Assembly: GCF_019192965.1 (NCBI RefSeq) | Contig: NZ_JAHTKU010000010.1 | Span: 124,001 to 188,000 of the forward strand | DNA: 64,000 bases | Direction of reading: 5' to 3' | Source: Nocardioides daeguensis | GTDB lineage: Bacteria; Actinomycetota; Actinomycetes; Propionibacteriales; Nocardioidaceae | In this document: positions 1 to 15,313 of the stretch, in pieces | Layout: every line of letters begins with the position of its first letter | Numbering within the stretch: the first letter of the stretch is position 1 | Made by a program: the position numbers and the translations under genes | The notes under the pieces: model-generated | What the model saw: the letters and a program-made list of their open reading frames with translations, nothing else | Told to the model about the DNA's origin: nothing | The model's database searches: none

Positions 1-1
1 G

Positions 2-157
2 ACGGTGGTGGTGTTCATCGACCAGTACGTCACCAAGGCCGACCAGGAGCCGTTCGTGCTACGGATGTGGGCCACGTTCAACCTGGTCAAGGTCGCCGGG
101 AGCGAGTCGAAGTGGCTCCTCGACGACCTCTGCACCGACGACTCCTGCGGCGGCTGA
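2..157 (+). CDS. C-terminal fragment of a probable Mce-associated membrane protein
   Basis: The window opens inside a gene. Frame 2 reads 51 residues, starting TVVVFIDQYVTKADQEP and ending in DDSCGG before TGA. The pattern (hydrophobic strand, FIDQ, a charged stretch, then a basic strand and WLLDDL) resembles the C-terminal beta-rich domain of actinobacterial Mce-associated membrane proteins, which usually end in a segment like 'VDGRWLVSDL'. Such proteins are encoded at the end of mce lipid-import operons, and mce operons lie just upstream of rpoB in some Nocardioidaceae. The assignment rests on a short fragment and on context, so it is moderate. The N-terminal part and membrane segment lie outside the window. 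Confidence 0.5.
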   Translation, partial: TVVVFIDQYVTKADQEPFVLRMWATFNLVKVAGSESKWLLDDLCTDDSCGG

Positions 158-245
158 CGCGGGCGGGGGTCGGGGCGCGAGCTCGCCGGAGCTCCTCGCC
201 GACTCGGCCCGTACGGTCCCGGCAGCACCTCACCTGGTCTCGTGA

Positions 246-276
246 CGCGCCGCGATCTCGCTTGCTTCGCGGCGCG
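246..276 (+). terminator. Hairpin downstream of the Mce-associated gene
   Basis: CGCGCCGCG at 246-254 pairs perfectly with CGCGGCGCG at 268-276 around a 13-nt loop. It lies 89 nt after the stop of the upstream gene and before the rpoB promoter, so it is a candidate terminator. There is no T-run, as is usual in high-GC actinobacteria. Confidence 0.5.
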
Positions 277-310
277 AGGTCGCCGGCGCTCCTCGACCTG
301 CGCCCGTCGT

Positions 311-336
311 CCGCGGGCTCGCAGGCTCGCCCGCGG
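311..336 (+). terminator. Second hairpin in the pre-rpoB gap
   Basis: CCGCGGGC (311-318) pairs with GCCCGCGG (329-336) around a 10-nt loop. With the hairpin at 246-276 it may form a double terminator insulating rpoB from the upstream operon. I see no credible gene in 158-440. Confidence 0.4.
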
Positions 337-440
337 CGGGCTTGACCTCGGCGGGCTTGCCGAGCATGATCGGCGCACCGGTCCGTCGCCGGCCGCCGAT
401 GGGAGCGCTCCTCGGCTGTGTGAGGGTTACGCAGCCGACA

Positions 441-572
441 TTGTGGAGCGCTCGTGCTTCGTGTATCGTGGCTCCTTGCGCCTGCCCTCAGATGCGCTTC
501 GGCCTGCCCGGTGGCCGATGACGTGGTGGGTCAGGGCGCTCTCGAAGAGTCGAACCCGTCGAAGGACAACTC
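441..572 (+). promoter_or_regulatory. rpoB promoter and ~97-nt leader
   Basis: TTGTGG at 441-446 and TATCGT at 464-469 are separated by exactly 17 nt, a good match to a housekeeping sigma promoter. Transcription would start near 476, leaving a leader of about 97 nt. The rpoB Shine-Dalgarno is GAAGGAC at 561-567. No ribosomal protein gene (rplJL) is visible directly upstream, so rpoBC seems to have its own promoter here. Confidence 0.6.
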
Positions 573-4082
<3,510 letters not shown>

Positions 4083-4123
4083 CCGGGAGGACGCGCGAGC
4101 GCAGCGAGCGCCTGTCCTCCCGG
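4083..4123 (+). terminator. rpoB-rpoC intergenic hairpin
   Basis: CCGGGAGGAC (4083-4092), directly after the rpoB stop, pairs perfectly with GTCCTCCCGG (4114-4123); a smaller CGCGC/GCGCG stem follows near 4139. The 127-nt gap is otherwise non-coding. This may be an attenuator or RNA-processing site that tunes rpoB relative to rpoC. It is unlikely to stop all transcription, because no promoter for rpoC is obvious. Confidence 0.5.
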
Positions 4124-4209
4124 AACAGGCAAGCAGCCGCGCGAAGCGCGTCCCACCCGTCAGTCCCCAGCCTCAAATCTTCAAGTACTAACGAAGGACA
4201 GCAGCCATC

Positions 4210-8088
<3,879 letters not shown>

Positions 8089-8123
8089 ACGGAGCGACGT
8101 CCTGGTGTGAGCCAGGGTGACCT

Positions 8124-8163
8124 GCACGAGGCCCTCGCGAGCTTGCTCGCGAGGGCCTCGTGC
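8124..8163 (+). terminator. rpoBC terminator, 18-bp perfect stem
   Basis: An 18-nt arm (8124-8141, starting GCACGAGGCC) pairs perfectly with 8146-8163 around the tetraloop CTTG. It sits between the convergent rpoC and the minus-strand membrane gene, so it probably ends transcription from both sides. Confidence 0.85.
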
Positions 8164-8195
8164 TGTTCGGGGTCCCGTCCGTGCGGGACGACGGG

Positions 8196-8906
8196 TCAGG
8201 GCTGGGCGAGGGTGATCGGGCTGCGGCCGAACGCGAGCCAGACGCCGGCCACGACCAGGCCGAGGATGATCATCGCGGGCAGCCCCGGGACGCCGGTGAC
8301 GAAGACGGCGAGCAGGAGCGCGGTGGCGAGCAGGCCCGAGAGCGCACCCAGGCCGCGCGAGACCAGCCGCTCCCGCAGGGCCATCCACGCCAGGCCGTAG
8401 GCCGAGGCGAGCAGCGGGACGAAGGCGATGTAGGGGCTGAAGTCGGTCATCACGAAGTAGGTGTAGATGCCCTCGGCGTCGTAGGTGTCGCCCTCGGCCC
8501 CCGAGGGCAGGTAGTTGCCGACCGCGCCACGCCACCCGTAGGCGAGGGTGACCAGGGCGGCGGTGGCCAGCACGCCGTAGGAGACGGCGCTCGCGCCGGA
8601 GGAGCCGGGGAAGCGGCGCTCGACCCGGTGGCGCCAGGTCACGGCCGCCGCGATCAGGGCGAGCGCGAGGACGTAGCCCAGCGCACCGGAGAGCCGGTAG
8701 GGCACGTGGTCGAGGCCGAGCACGTCCTCGGCGGTGACCGGGTAGTCGAAGTCGCTGCCGTTGGCGTCGGGCCTTCCTTCGAGGAACAGCGCCACGACGC
8801 CGAGCACGCCGCACAGGCTGATCAGCAGGGGCCAGGCGGTGAAGCGACGGGCGCCGGCGGCCGGGGGAGCGGGGACGGGCGGGGACACGGGTGTGGTCTC
8901 GTTCAT
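8196..8906 (-). CDS. Polytopic membrane protein of unknown function
   Basis: This is a 236-residue protein with an N-terminal Pro/Ala-rich cytoplasmic tail and about six predicted membrane segments. Clear examples are WPLLISLCGVLGVVALFL, GYVLALALIAAAV and ALLLAVFVTGVPGLPAMII. A polar loop after the first segment carries the NGSDFDYP stretch. No catalytic motif or known transporter signature is visible, and I do not recognise the family. The start is ATG 8906. It lies downstream of a two-component system on the same strand, separated by 61 nt, so it could be read through from that operon. Confidence 0.75.
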   Translation of the reverse strand: MNETTPVSPPVPAPPAAGARRFTAWPLLISLCGVLGVVALFLEGRPDANGSDFDYPVTAEDVLGLDHVPYRLSGALGYVLALALIAAAVTWRHRVERRFPGSSGASAVSYGVLATAALVTLAYGWRGAVGNYLPSGAEGDTYDAEGIYTYFVMTDFSPYIAFVPLLASAYGLAWMALRERLVSRGLGALSGLLATALLLAVFVTGVPGLPAMIILGLVVAGVWLAFGRSPITLAQP

Positions 8907-8967
8907 GGCCCGATCCTCGGCGGCCTCACGGCCCGGGCATCAGGGCCAGGCGCCACGACCTTCCGGG

Positions 8968-9657
8968 TCAGTCGGCGTCCTCGCCGCCGAGGCCGGCCTC
9001 CCGCGCCCGCACGATCAGCTGGCCGCGGTCCGGCACGTCGAGCTTGGCGAGGATCCCGTAGACGTAGTTGCGCACCGTCTTGGTGCTCAGCACCAGCCGC
9101 CGGGCGACCGTCGCGTTGTCGTAGCCCAGCGCGATCATCTCCAGCACCTCCCGCTCCCGCCCGGTGAGCTCGGGGAAGACGCTCGCCCCGCGGGTCCGGG
9201 CAGCGGACAGGTAGGTCACGGCGCGGCGGGCCACCTCGGCGCCGAGCAGGAGCTCGCCGTTGGCCACGGCCCGCACCCCCCGCTCGACCTCGACCGGGGT
9301 CGCGCCCTTGAGCAGGTAGCCGCGCGCGCCGGCGCGGATCGCGGCGAACAGCGAGTCGTCGTCGCCCAGCATCGTCACCACCAGGACGGCCGTCTCGGGC
9401 TGCCGGGCGACGATCTGCCGGGTCGCCTCGACCCCGGAGCCGGCGAGTGCGGGATCGGAGGTCCCGTCCGGGCCGCCGGTCAGGTCGAGGTCCATCAGGA
9501 CGACGTGGGGCCGCTCGGCCTCGACCAGTTCGATGGCGCCGGCCACCGTCGCGGCGCGGCCGACGACGGTGATCCCGTCCAGGGAGTCCAGCAGCGCCGA
9601 CATGCCGATCAGGAACACGGGGTGGTCGTCGACGACGACGACACGGATCTCGTTCAT
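8968..9657 (-). CDS. NarL/LuxR-family response regulator (system A)
   Basis: This 229-residue DNA-binding response regulator has an N-terminal receiver domain (VVVVDDHPVF; phospho-acceptor Asp in VLMDLDL; Thr in VVTM; Lys in YLLKG). It ends in a GerE/LuxR helix-turn-helix (ELTGREREVLEMIALGYDN, then STKTVRNYVYGILAKL). The ATG overlaps the stop of the upstream kinase by 4 nt (9654-9657), which implies translational coupling and a cognate pair. Compared with its paralogue at 17332-17991 it has an extra glycine/aspartate-rich insert of roughly a dozen residues (GGPDGTSDPALAGS) directly after the phospho-acceptor Asp, in the beta3-alpha3 loop. The input signal is unknown. Confidence 0.93.
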   Translation of the reverse strand: MNEIRVVVVDDHPVFLIGMSALLDSLDGITVVGRAATVAGAIELVEAERPHVVLMDLDLTGGPDGTSDPALAGSGVEATRQIVARQPETAVLVVTMLGDDDSLFAAIRAGARGYLLKGATPVEVERGVRAVANGELLLGAEVARRAVTYLSAARTRGASVFPELTGREREVLEMIALGYDNATVARRLVLSTKTVRNYVYGILAKLDVPDRGQLIVRAREAGLGGEDAD

Positions 9658-11624
9658 GGCAGGAGCACCGTCACTTTCGCCCCGGTCGGGGAGTTCTCGA
9701 GATGGAGGCTGCCGCCCAGCTCCGCGGTCCGCTCGCGCATCGAGGCGAGGCCCACGCCGGGGGTCGGCGCCGGGTCGAAGCCGCTGCCGTCGTCCTCGAC
9801 CTCGACCCGGGTCTGCTGCCCGCTCGCCACCACCCGCACCACGCATCGGCGCGCCCCCGCGTGCCGGTGCGCGTTGAGAACCCCCTCGGCTGCGATGTGG
9901 TAGATCGCGACCTGCTGCTCGCCGGCCAGGAGGTCGGAACCGGCGACGTGGATCGAGACCTCGAAGTCGTCGTCGCTGAACCGGGCGGCGAGGACCTCGA
10001 GCGCCTCGGGGAGGTCCCCGTGCTCCAGCGAGGGCGGGAGCAGGGTGCGGGCCACCTGGCGCACCTCGTCGGCCCGGCGCGTCAGCTCGGCGCACAGCTG
10101 GTCGAGGAGCGCGGCGTCGGCAGGTCGCAGCGGCGAGGAGTTGCCGATCGCGCGCAGGGCCAGCGCCACCCCCGAGAGCGAGGGCCCCAGGCCGTCGTGC
10201 AGCTCGCGCCGCAACAGCCGGCGCTCCTCCTGGCGGACCTCGACCAACCGGGTCCGGGCGCGGTCCAGCGCCCGGTTGGCCGTGGCCAGCTCGAGCGCGA
10301 TGGCCACCAGCCCGGCGATCTGGTGGAGGACGCCGACCGTGCGCGGGTCCAGTCGCTGGCCGGCCGGAGGCGCGATCGCGAGGGTGCCGACCAGCCGGCC
10401 GCCGTTGTGGAGCGTGATGGTGTGCTGCAGGGCCCCACGCTCCCCGGCGGCGGACCGCGGACCGTCGGGGTCGGCCGACCCGATCTCGACCCGGCGCAGC
10501 CGCATCCCCCGGCGCAGCCCGTCGGCCAACCCGTCGAGCAGGTCCTCCTGGCCGCCGCTCGCGTCGAGGTGGCGGCCCAGGTCGACGAGCAGCTGAGCGG
10601 TGTCGGTCCCGGTGCCGAAGACGAGCCGGTCCACCTGGAGCTGCAGCCAGCGCTGCAGCGGGGCCACCGCGAGAGCGAGCGTGGCGACCGCGAGCAGGCC
10701 CGCGGACATGCCGTCCCACGGCAGCAGCCGGCTGCCCAGCCAGACCAGGACGAGGTAGGCCAGCGCGACGACCCCGCCGAGCATCGTGGCCACCACCGTG
10801 CGCGACACGGCCAGGTCGACGCGCCACGGCTCCTCCCGGGCCACGAGGGCGAACACCACCGCCAGCAAGATCACCTGGGCGACCAGCAGCACCGGCGCCG
10901 CCGCCACCAGCGAGGTGCCGGCCACCTTCAGGCCGGTCTCGAACGCGGCGTAGCCGAGGACCAGGAAGACCACGGCCACGACCAGCCAGCGCAGCGCGCG
11001 GCGCTCGTCGGGGCCCGAGCGGGCCAGCCGGACGCTCAGGTGGAGCGCCCCGCCCAGGCCGGCGGCGACGGAGAGCGGGACGGTCCATGCCTCGGCCGCC
11101 TCCGCCCAGGCGCTCAGCGCTGGGCCGGCGAACGGGTGCTCGGGGCCGCCGAAGTCGCGGCAGGCCCGCAGCGCGGTGCCGGCGACGACCAGGCTCACCC
11201 CGACGACGATCCCGACCCGGCCGGCGCGGTCGACCGGGCCCGGCGCCACCAGCCACGGCAGCACGAGCAGGGCACACAGCACGCCGGTCAGCCAGCCGGT
11301 CGCGGCCGCCACGGCCGCGACGGGCTGCCCGGGGAGGTCGTGACCCGCGCTGACCAGGACCCACTCGATGCCCACGGCCGAGACCGCGAACCCGGTGCCG
11401 ACGACGGCCAGGGCCAAGCCCGCCCCGCGCCCCGTGCGCACGGCGAGGTAGAGCCCGAGCCCGCCGTACACCAGCGCGACCAGGATGTCGGGCCAGAAGA
11501 ACTGGGGACGGATGAACGCCTGGTCGGGAACAGCCGCACCCGCGGGCGCCAGGGCGACGCCGGCCAGGCAGAGCGCGGCGAGGACCCCGCCGACGGCGTA
11601 GGCCGCTCGGGTGATGGCTGGCAC
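9654..11624 (-). CDS. Sensor histidine kinase, HisKA_3 type (system A)
   Basis: This 656-residue membrane kinase is the partner of the regulator that overlaps its stop codon. The N-terminal ~330 residues hold about eight hydrophobic helices (for example VPAITRAAYAVGGVLAALCL). A GAF-like linker follows, then the dimerisation/phosphoacceptor helix EERRLLRRELHDGLGPSLSG with its His. The HATPase_c domain has N-box-like AAEGVLNAHRHAGA, DDGSGFDP and GVGLASMRERTAELGG. GTG 11624 is chosen because a TATCGT box lies exactly 6 nt upstream, suggesting a leaderless transcript; longer open frames upstream lack a domain. The multi-helix N-terminus suggests sensing of membrane or envelope state (inference). 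Its paralogue is at 15314-17335. Confidence 0.92.
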   Translation of the reverse strand: MPAITRAAYAVGGVLAALCLAGVALAPAGAAVPDQAFIRPQFFWPDILVALVYGGLGLYLAVRTGRGAGLALAVVGTGFAVSAVGIEWVLVSAGHDLPGQPVAAVAAATGWLTGVLCALLVLPWLVAPGPVDRAGRVGIVVGVSLVVAGTALRACRDFGGPEHPFAGPALSAWAEAAEAWTVPLSVAAGLGGALHLSVRLARSGPDERRALRWLVVAVVFLVLGYAAFETGLKVAGTSLVAAAPVLLVAQVILLAVVFALVAREEPWRVDLAVSRTVVATMLGGVVALAYLVLVWLGSRLLPWDGMSAGLLAVATLALAVAPLQRWLQLQVDRLVFGTGTDTAQLLVDLGRHLDASGGQEDLLDGLADGLRRGMRLRRVEIGSADPDGPRSAAGERGALQHTITLHNGGRLVGTLAIAPPAGQRLDPRTVGVLHQIAGLVAIALELATANRALDRARTRLVEVRQEERRLLRRELHDGLGPSLSGVALALRAIGNSSPLRPADAALLDQLCAELTRRADEVRQVARTLLPPSLEHGDLPEALEVLAARFSDDDFEVSIHVAGSDLLAGEQQVAIYHIAAEGVLNAHRHAGARRCVVRVVASGQQTRVEVEDDGSGFDPAPTPGVGLASMRERTAELGGSLHLENSPTGAKVTVLLP

Positions 11625-11630
11625 GGGCCC

Positions 11631-11636
11631 ACGATA
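11631..11636 (-). promoter_or_regulatory. Leaderless -10 box of kinase A
   Basis: On the minus strand TATCGT is followed by 6 nt and then the GTG start at 11624, so the transcript would begin at the start codon. No Shine-Dalgarno precedes the GTG. Confidence 0.55.
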
Positions 11637-11760
11637 GGGGCCCGGACGGCCCGGGACCCAGGGTCGAGCGGCCCGGCCGCCGAGGTCGTCGGCGCGCCGC
11701 ACCGCCGTGCGACACCGGCCCGACACGGGTCCGGTGGTGCCGGGCTGGAATGATGGGTCC

Positions 11761-13032
11761 ATGGATCGCACGACGACGAGCACCGACGTCCTCGTCGTCG
11801 GCGCCGGCCCCGCCGGCTCGGCCGCCGCCACGTGGGCTGCTCGCGCGGGGCTCGACGTCGTGCTCGCCGACGCCGCCGTCTTCCCGCGCGACAAGACCTG
11901 CGGCGACGGACTGACGCCGCGCGCGATCGGTGAGCTCGAGCGGCTCGGGCTGCGCGACTGGGTCCGCTCGCACACGGTCAACCAGGGGTTGCGGGCGCAC
12001 GGGTTCGGCCAGACGCTGCACCTGCCCTGGCCGGGCGGCAACCTGCCCGACTGGGGCAGCGCCGTCGCCCGGACCGAGCTCGACGACCACCTGCGGACCA
12101 CGGCGATCAAGGCCGGCGCCACCGGGCTCGACGGGGCGCGCGCGGTCGACGTACGCATGGACGGCGACCGCGTCGCGGCGGTGCGGTTCCGAGGCGCGCA
12201 AGCGCGCACCTCGACCACCGAGGACATGGTCGAGATCGCCTGCCAGCGGCTGGTCGTGGCCGACGGCGTGCGCTCGCCGCTCGGCAAGGTGCTCGGACGG
12301 GAGTGGCACCGCGACACCGTGTACGGCGTCGCCGGGCGCTCCTACGTCACCTCGACCCGCGCCGACGACCCCTGGATCAGCTCGCACCTCGAGCTGCGCG
12401 GCGAGCAGGACGAGATCCTGTCCGGCTACGGCTGGATCTTCCCGCTCGGCAAGCAGAGCGGCGAGGTCAACCTCGGCGCCGGCACGCTCGCGACCGCGAA
12501 GCGGCCCGCCGACGTGGCGGTCAAGCCGCTGATGAAGCTGTACGCCGACCGGCTTCGTGCGGAGTTCGGGCTCGGCGAGGAGCTGCGGGCCCCGACCTCG
12601 GCGCTGCTGCCGATGGGGGGCGCCGTCTCCCATGTCGCCGGCCGCAACTGGGCGCTGATCGGCGACGCCGCCGCCTGCGTCAACCCGCTCAACGGCGAGG
12701 GCATCGACTACGGGCTGGAGACCGGCCGGGTGGTCGCCGAGCTGCTGGCCGACTCGCCCGGCGCCGACCTGGGCACGCTCTGGCCGGCGCTGCTGCGCGA
12801 GCACTACGGCGAGTCGTTCTCGATCGCCCGCCGGCTCGCCGGCCTGGTGACCGTGCCGCGGCTGCTGCCGGCGCTCGGCCCGATCGGCATGCGCTCCGAC
12901 CTGCTGATGACCCTGGCGCTGCGCTGGATGGGCAACCTGGTCACCGAGGAGGACCGCGACCGCTCCGCCCGGGTGTGGCGCTGGGCCGGACGCCACTCGC
13001 TGGCCCGCGACAGCCGCCCGCCGTTCTCCTGA
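11761..13032 (+). CDS. Geranylgeranyl reductase family FAD-dependent oxidoreductase
   Basis: This 423-residue flavoprotein probably saturates double bonds of an isoprenoid chain, such as the menaquinone side chain or a prenyl lipid. It has the N-terminal dinucleotide-binding motif DVLVVGAGPAGSAAA (residues 9-23), the family signature DKTCGDGLTPRA, and the second FAD motif LIGDAAACVNPLNGEGIDYG. These are shared with mycobacterial MenJ, but the exact substrate cannot be read from sequence. ATG 11761 gives a start just before the Rossmann strand; AATGAT lies 6 nt upstream, so it may be leaderless. It diverges from kinase A. The downstream Nudix gene starts 23 nt later but has its own -10-like box. 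Confidence 0.88.
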   Translation: MDRTTTSTDVLVVGAGPAGSAAATWAARAGLDVVLADAAVFPRDKTCGDGLTPRAIGELERLGLRDWVRSHTVNQGLRAHGFGQTLHLPWPGGNLPDWGSAVARTELDDHLRTTAIKAGATGLDGARAVDVRMDGDRVAAVRFRGAQARTSTTEDMVEIACQRLVVADGVRSPLGKVLGREWHRDTVYGVAGRSYVTSTRADDPWISSHLELRGEQDEILSGYGWIFPLGKQSGEVNLGAGTLATAKRPADVAVKPLMKLYADRLRAEFGLGEELRAPTSALLPMGGAVSHVAGRNWALIGDAAACVNPLNGEGIDYGLETGRVVAELLADSPGADLGTLWPALLREHYGESFSIARRLAGLVTVPRLLPALGPIGMRSDLLMTLALRWMGNLVTEEDRDRSARVWRWAGRHSLARDSRPPFS

Positions 13033-13042
13033 ACCGAACCCC

Positions 13043-13048
13043 TAGGGT
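13043..13048 (+). promoter_or_regulatory. Leaderless -10 box of the tandem Nudix gene
   Basis: TAGGGT lies 7 nt upstream of ATG 13056, with no Shine-Dalgarno in between. This is the same arrangement seen at several other genes in the window. Confidence 0.5.
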
Positions 13049-13055
13049 GGACAGC

Positions 13056-13940
13056 ATGGGGCAGCGGGTGCAGCGGCTGGCGGCGTACGCCGTGATCGTC
13101 CGCGGCGACCAGATCCTGCTCTCCCGGCTGGCGGAGCGGGTGACCAAGCGCGAGCTGTGGTCCCTGCCGGGCGGCGGCGTCGACCACGGCGAGGCCCCGC
13201 GCGACGCGGTGGTCCGCGAGGTCTACGAGGAGACCGGTCTGCACGCCGAGGTCGGTGAGACCGCCCACGTCCACTCGATGCACGTCGCCGACTCGTGGCG
13301 GCGCGGGCGTCGGGTCGACGCGCACTCGGTGCGGATCGTCTACGAGGGCTGGGTGCCGGCCGACGCGCCCGAGCCGCACGTCACCGAGGTCGACGGATCG
13401 ACCGCCGAGGCGGCGTGGAAGCCGATCGCGTCCGTGCTCGACGGCAGCCTGCCGACGGTGAGCCTGGTGAGCGACGCGCTGACGTCGTACGCCGTGCGCC
13501 AGCGGCAGCGCACCGCCGCCTACGCCTACGTCGTGCGGGACGGCGCGATCCTGCTGACCCGCACCTCCGACCTCGCGCCCGACCCTGGGACCTGGCACCT
13601 GCCCGGCGGCGGGATCGACCACGGCGAGTCGCCGAGCGACACGATCCGGCGCGAGCTGTGGGAGGAGTGCGGGCTCGAGGGGGAGGCCGGCGCGCTGCTG
13701 ACCGTGCTCGACCACCACTTCACCGGCACCGCCCCCAACGGTCGCGAGGAGGACTTCCACGCGATCGGGATCATCTACCGCGCCGAGGTCGGGCCGGGTG
13801 AGCCGCGGGTCGTCGAGGAGGGCGGGACGACCGACGCGGTGGCCTGGGTCCCGCTCGCCGACGTCGCCGCCCGCAAGCTCAAGGTCTACGGATCGGTCCG
13901 GGCGGCCATCGAGGCGGCCGGCGATAACGTGTCGGCGTGA
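13056..13940 (+). CDS. Tandem Nudix hydrolase (two Nudix domains in one chain)
   Basis: This 294-residue protein consists of two complete Nudix domains. Nudix enzymes cleave nucleoside diphosphates linked to another moiety. The first box is GGVDHGEAPRDAVVREVYEE followed by TGL (residues about 41-63). The second is GGIDHGESPSDTIRRELWEE followed by CGL. Both keep the REXXEE metal-binding core. The halves are similar to each other (AAYAVIVRGDQILLSRL versus AAYAYVVRDGAILLTRT), indicating internal duplication. It is translationally coupled to the next gene (GTGA overlap at 13937-13940). Substrate unknown; a sanitising role for damaged nucleotides or cofactors is possible. Confidence 0.9.
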   Translation: MGQRVQRLAAYAVIVRGDQILLSRLAERVTKRELWSLPGGGVDHGEAPRDAVVREVYEETGLHAEVGETAHVHSMHVADSWRRGRRVDAHSVRIVYEGWVPADAPEPHVTEVDGSTAEAAWKPIASVLDGSLPTVSLVSDALTSYAVRQRQRTAAYAYVVRDGAILLTRTSDLAPDPGTWHLPGGGIDHGESPSDTIRRELWEECGLEGEAGALLTVLDHHFTGTAPNGREEDFHAIGIIYRAEVGPGEPRVVEEGGTTDAVAWVPLADVAARKLKVYGSVRAAIEAAGDNVSA

Positions 13941-15229
13941 GCCAGGACCTGACCCAGCACGAGACCGTCTTCACCTACGCCGCGCCCGCGTTGAAGTTCG
14001 GGCGGGGCGCCGCCGCCGAGGTCGGGTACGACGTCCGCGGCTGGGGTGCGCGCCGGGCGCTGCTCGTCACCGACCCGGGCGTGCTGGCGGCCGGGCACGC
14101 CGAGACGGTCGCGGCCTCGCTGCGCACCCACGGCGTCGAGGTCGTGACCTACGCTGGCGCGCGGGTCGAGCCGACGGACGCCTCGCTGGAGGAGGCGGTG
14201 GCGTTCGCCCGAGGCGAGGGCCCGTTCGACGCGGTGGTCGCGGTCGGCGGCGGCTCCTCGATCGACACCGCGAAGGCGGTCGCACTGCTCGTGACCAACC
14301 CGGGTGAGCTGATGGACTACGTCAACGCGCCCATCGGCAAGGCGCGCGCGCCCGAGCAGCCGGTGCTGCCGCTGGCCGCCGTACCGACGACGACCGGCAC
14401 GGGCGCGGAGTCGACGACGATCTGCGTGATGGACGTGCTGGCGCTCAAGGTGAAGACCGGGATCAGCCACCCGGCGCTGCGTCCGCGGCTCGCCGTCGTC
14501 GACCCCGCGCTGTCGGCGACCCAGCCGCCGGGCGTGATCGCGGCCGCCGGCATGGACATCCTTTGCCACGCGCTGGAGAGCTACACGGCCCGCTGGTACG
14601 GCGAGTACCCCGCCAAGCAGGCGCAGCAGCGGGTGCCCTACTGCGGCGCGAACCCGATCGCGGACCTCTGGTCGGAGCGCGCGCTGGGAATGCTGTCCGG
14701 GGCGTTCCGGAGCGCCGTGCGGTCCGCTCGTGAGGGGGAGGGGGCGTCCGAGGCGGCCGAGCAGATGGCGCTCGCGGCGACCTTCGCCGGACTCGGCTTC
14801 GGCAACGCGGGCGTCCACATCCCGCACGCCAACGCCTACCCGATCGCCGGGAGGGTCCGGGCGTTCCACCCCGCCGACTATCCGCAGGACGAGGCGATGG
14901 TGCCGCACGGGATGGCCGTCGCGCTGACCGCGCCCGAGGCGTTCCGGTTCACCTTCGACGCCGCGCCCGAGCGACACCTGCGCGCCGCCCGCCTGCTCGA
15001 CCCCACCGTGGGGGGCGACGACGCCGGCGTGCTGCCGCAGGTGATCGCCTCGCTGATGCGCGACATCGGCATCCCCAACGGCCTCGCCGAGGTCGGGTAC
15101 GTCGCCGGCGACGTGGACGCGCTCGTCGAGGGTGCGCTGCAGCAGCAGCGCCTGCTCGCCACCGCTCCCAAGGACGTCACTGCCGACGACCTGGCCACGA
15201 TCATGAAGGCCTCGCTCGAGCACTGGTGA
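13937..15229 (+). CDS. Iron-type alcohol dehydrogenase, hydroxyacid-oxoacid transhydrogenase-like
   Basis: This is a 430-residue member of the Fe-ADH superfamily. Nucleotide-binding motifs are VVAVGGGSSIDTAKAVALL and AVPTTTGTGAEST. Metal ligands are suggested by GMDILCHALES and GFGNAGVHIPHANAYPIAG; the latter is characteristic of the HOT (ADHFE1) branch, which couples 4-hydroxybutyrate oxidation to 2-oxoglutarate reduction. It overlaps the Nudix stop by 4 nt and is probably translated with it. HOT is the best subfamily guess; a general iron alcohol dehydrogenase remains possible. Confidence 0.85.
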   Translation: MSQDLTQHETVFTYAAPALKFGRGAAAEVGYDVRGWGARRALLVTDPGVLAAGHAETVAASLRTHGVEVVTYAGARVEPTDASLEEAVAFARGEGPFDAVVAVGGGSSIDTAKAVALLVTNPGELMDYVNAPIGKARAPEQPVLPLAAVPTTTGTGAESTTICVMDVLALKVKTGISHPALRPRLAVVDPALSATQPPGVIAAAGMDILCHALESYTARWYGEYPAKQAQQRVPYCGANPIADLWSERALGMLSGAFRSAVRSAREGEGASEAAEQMALAATFAGLGFGNAGVHIPHANAYPIAGRVRAFHPADYPQDEAMVPHGMAVALTAPEAFRFTFDAAPERHLRAARLLDPTVGGDDAGVLPQVIASLMRDIGIPNGLAEVGYVAGDVDALVEGALQQQRLLATAPKDVTADDLATIMKASLEHW

Positions 15230-15313
15230 GTGGGCCGGCGTCCCGACGGCCCTCGCGGTCGGGACATCGGGCCCTGGAACCCGGGCCGTCGGGCCGAGGA
15301 GCATCACACCGCG

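Noticed and set aside
158-440. Short open frames between the Mce-associated gene and rpoB
   Set aside because: They are Arg/Ala/Pro-rich with no Shine-Dalgarno and are interrupted by hairpins; the region is better read as terminator and promoter DNA.
8968-12996. A single 1342-codon gene covering the response regulator and more
   Set aside because: Only the last 229 codons form a protein domain; upstream codons are antisense to the flavoprotein and out of frame with the kinase. The regulator start is fixed by the four-base overlap with the kinase.
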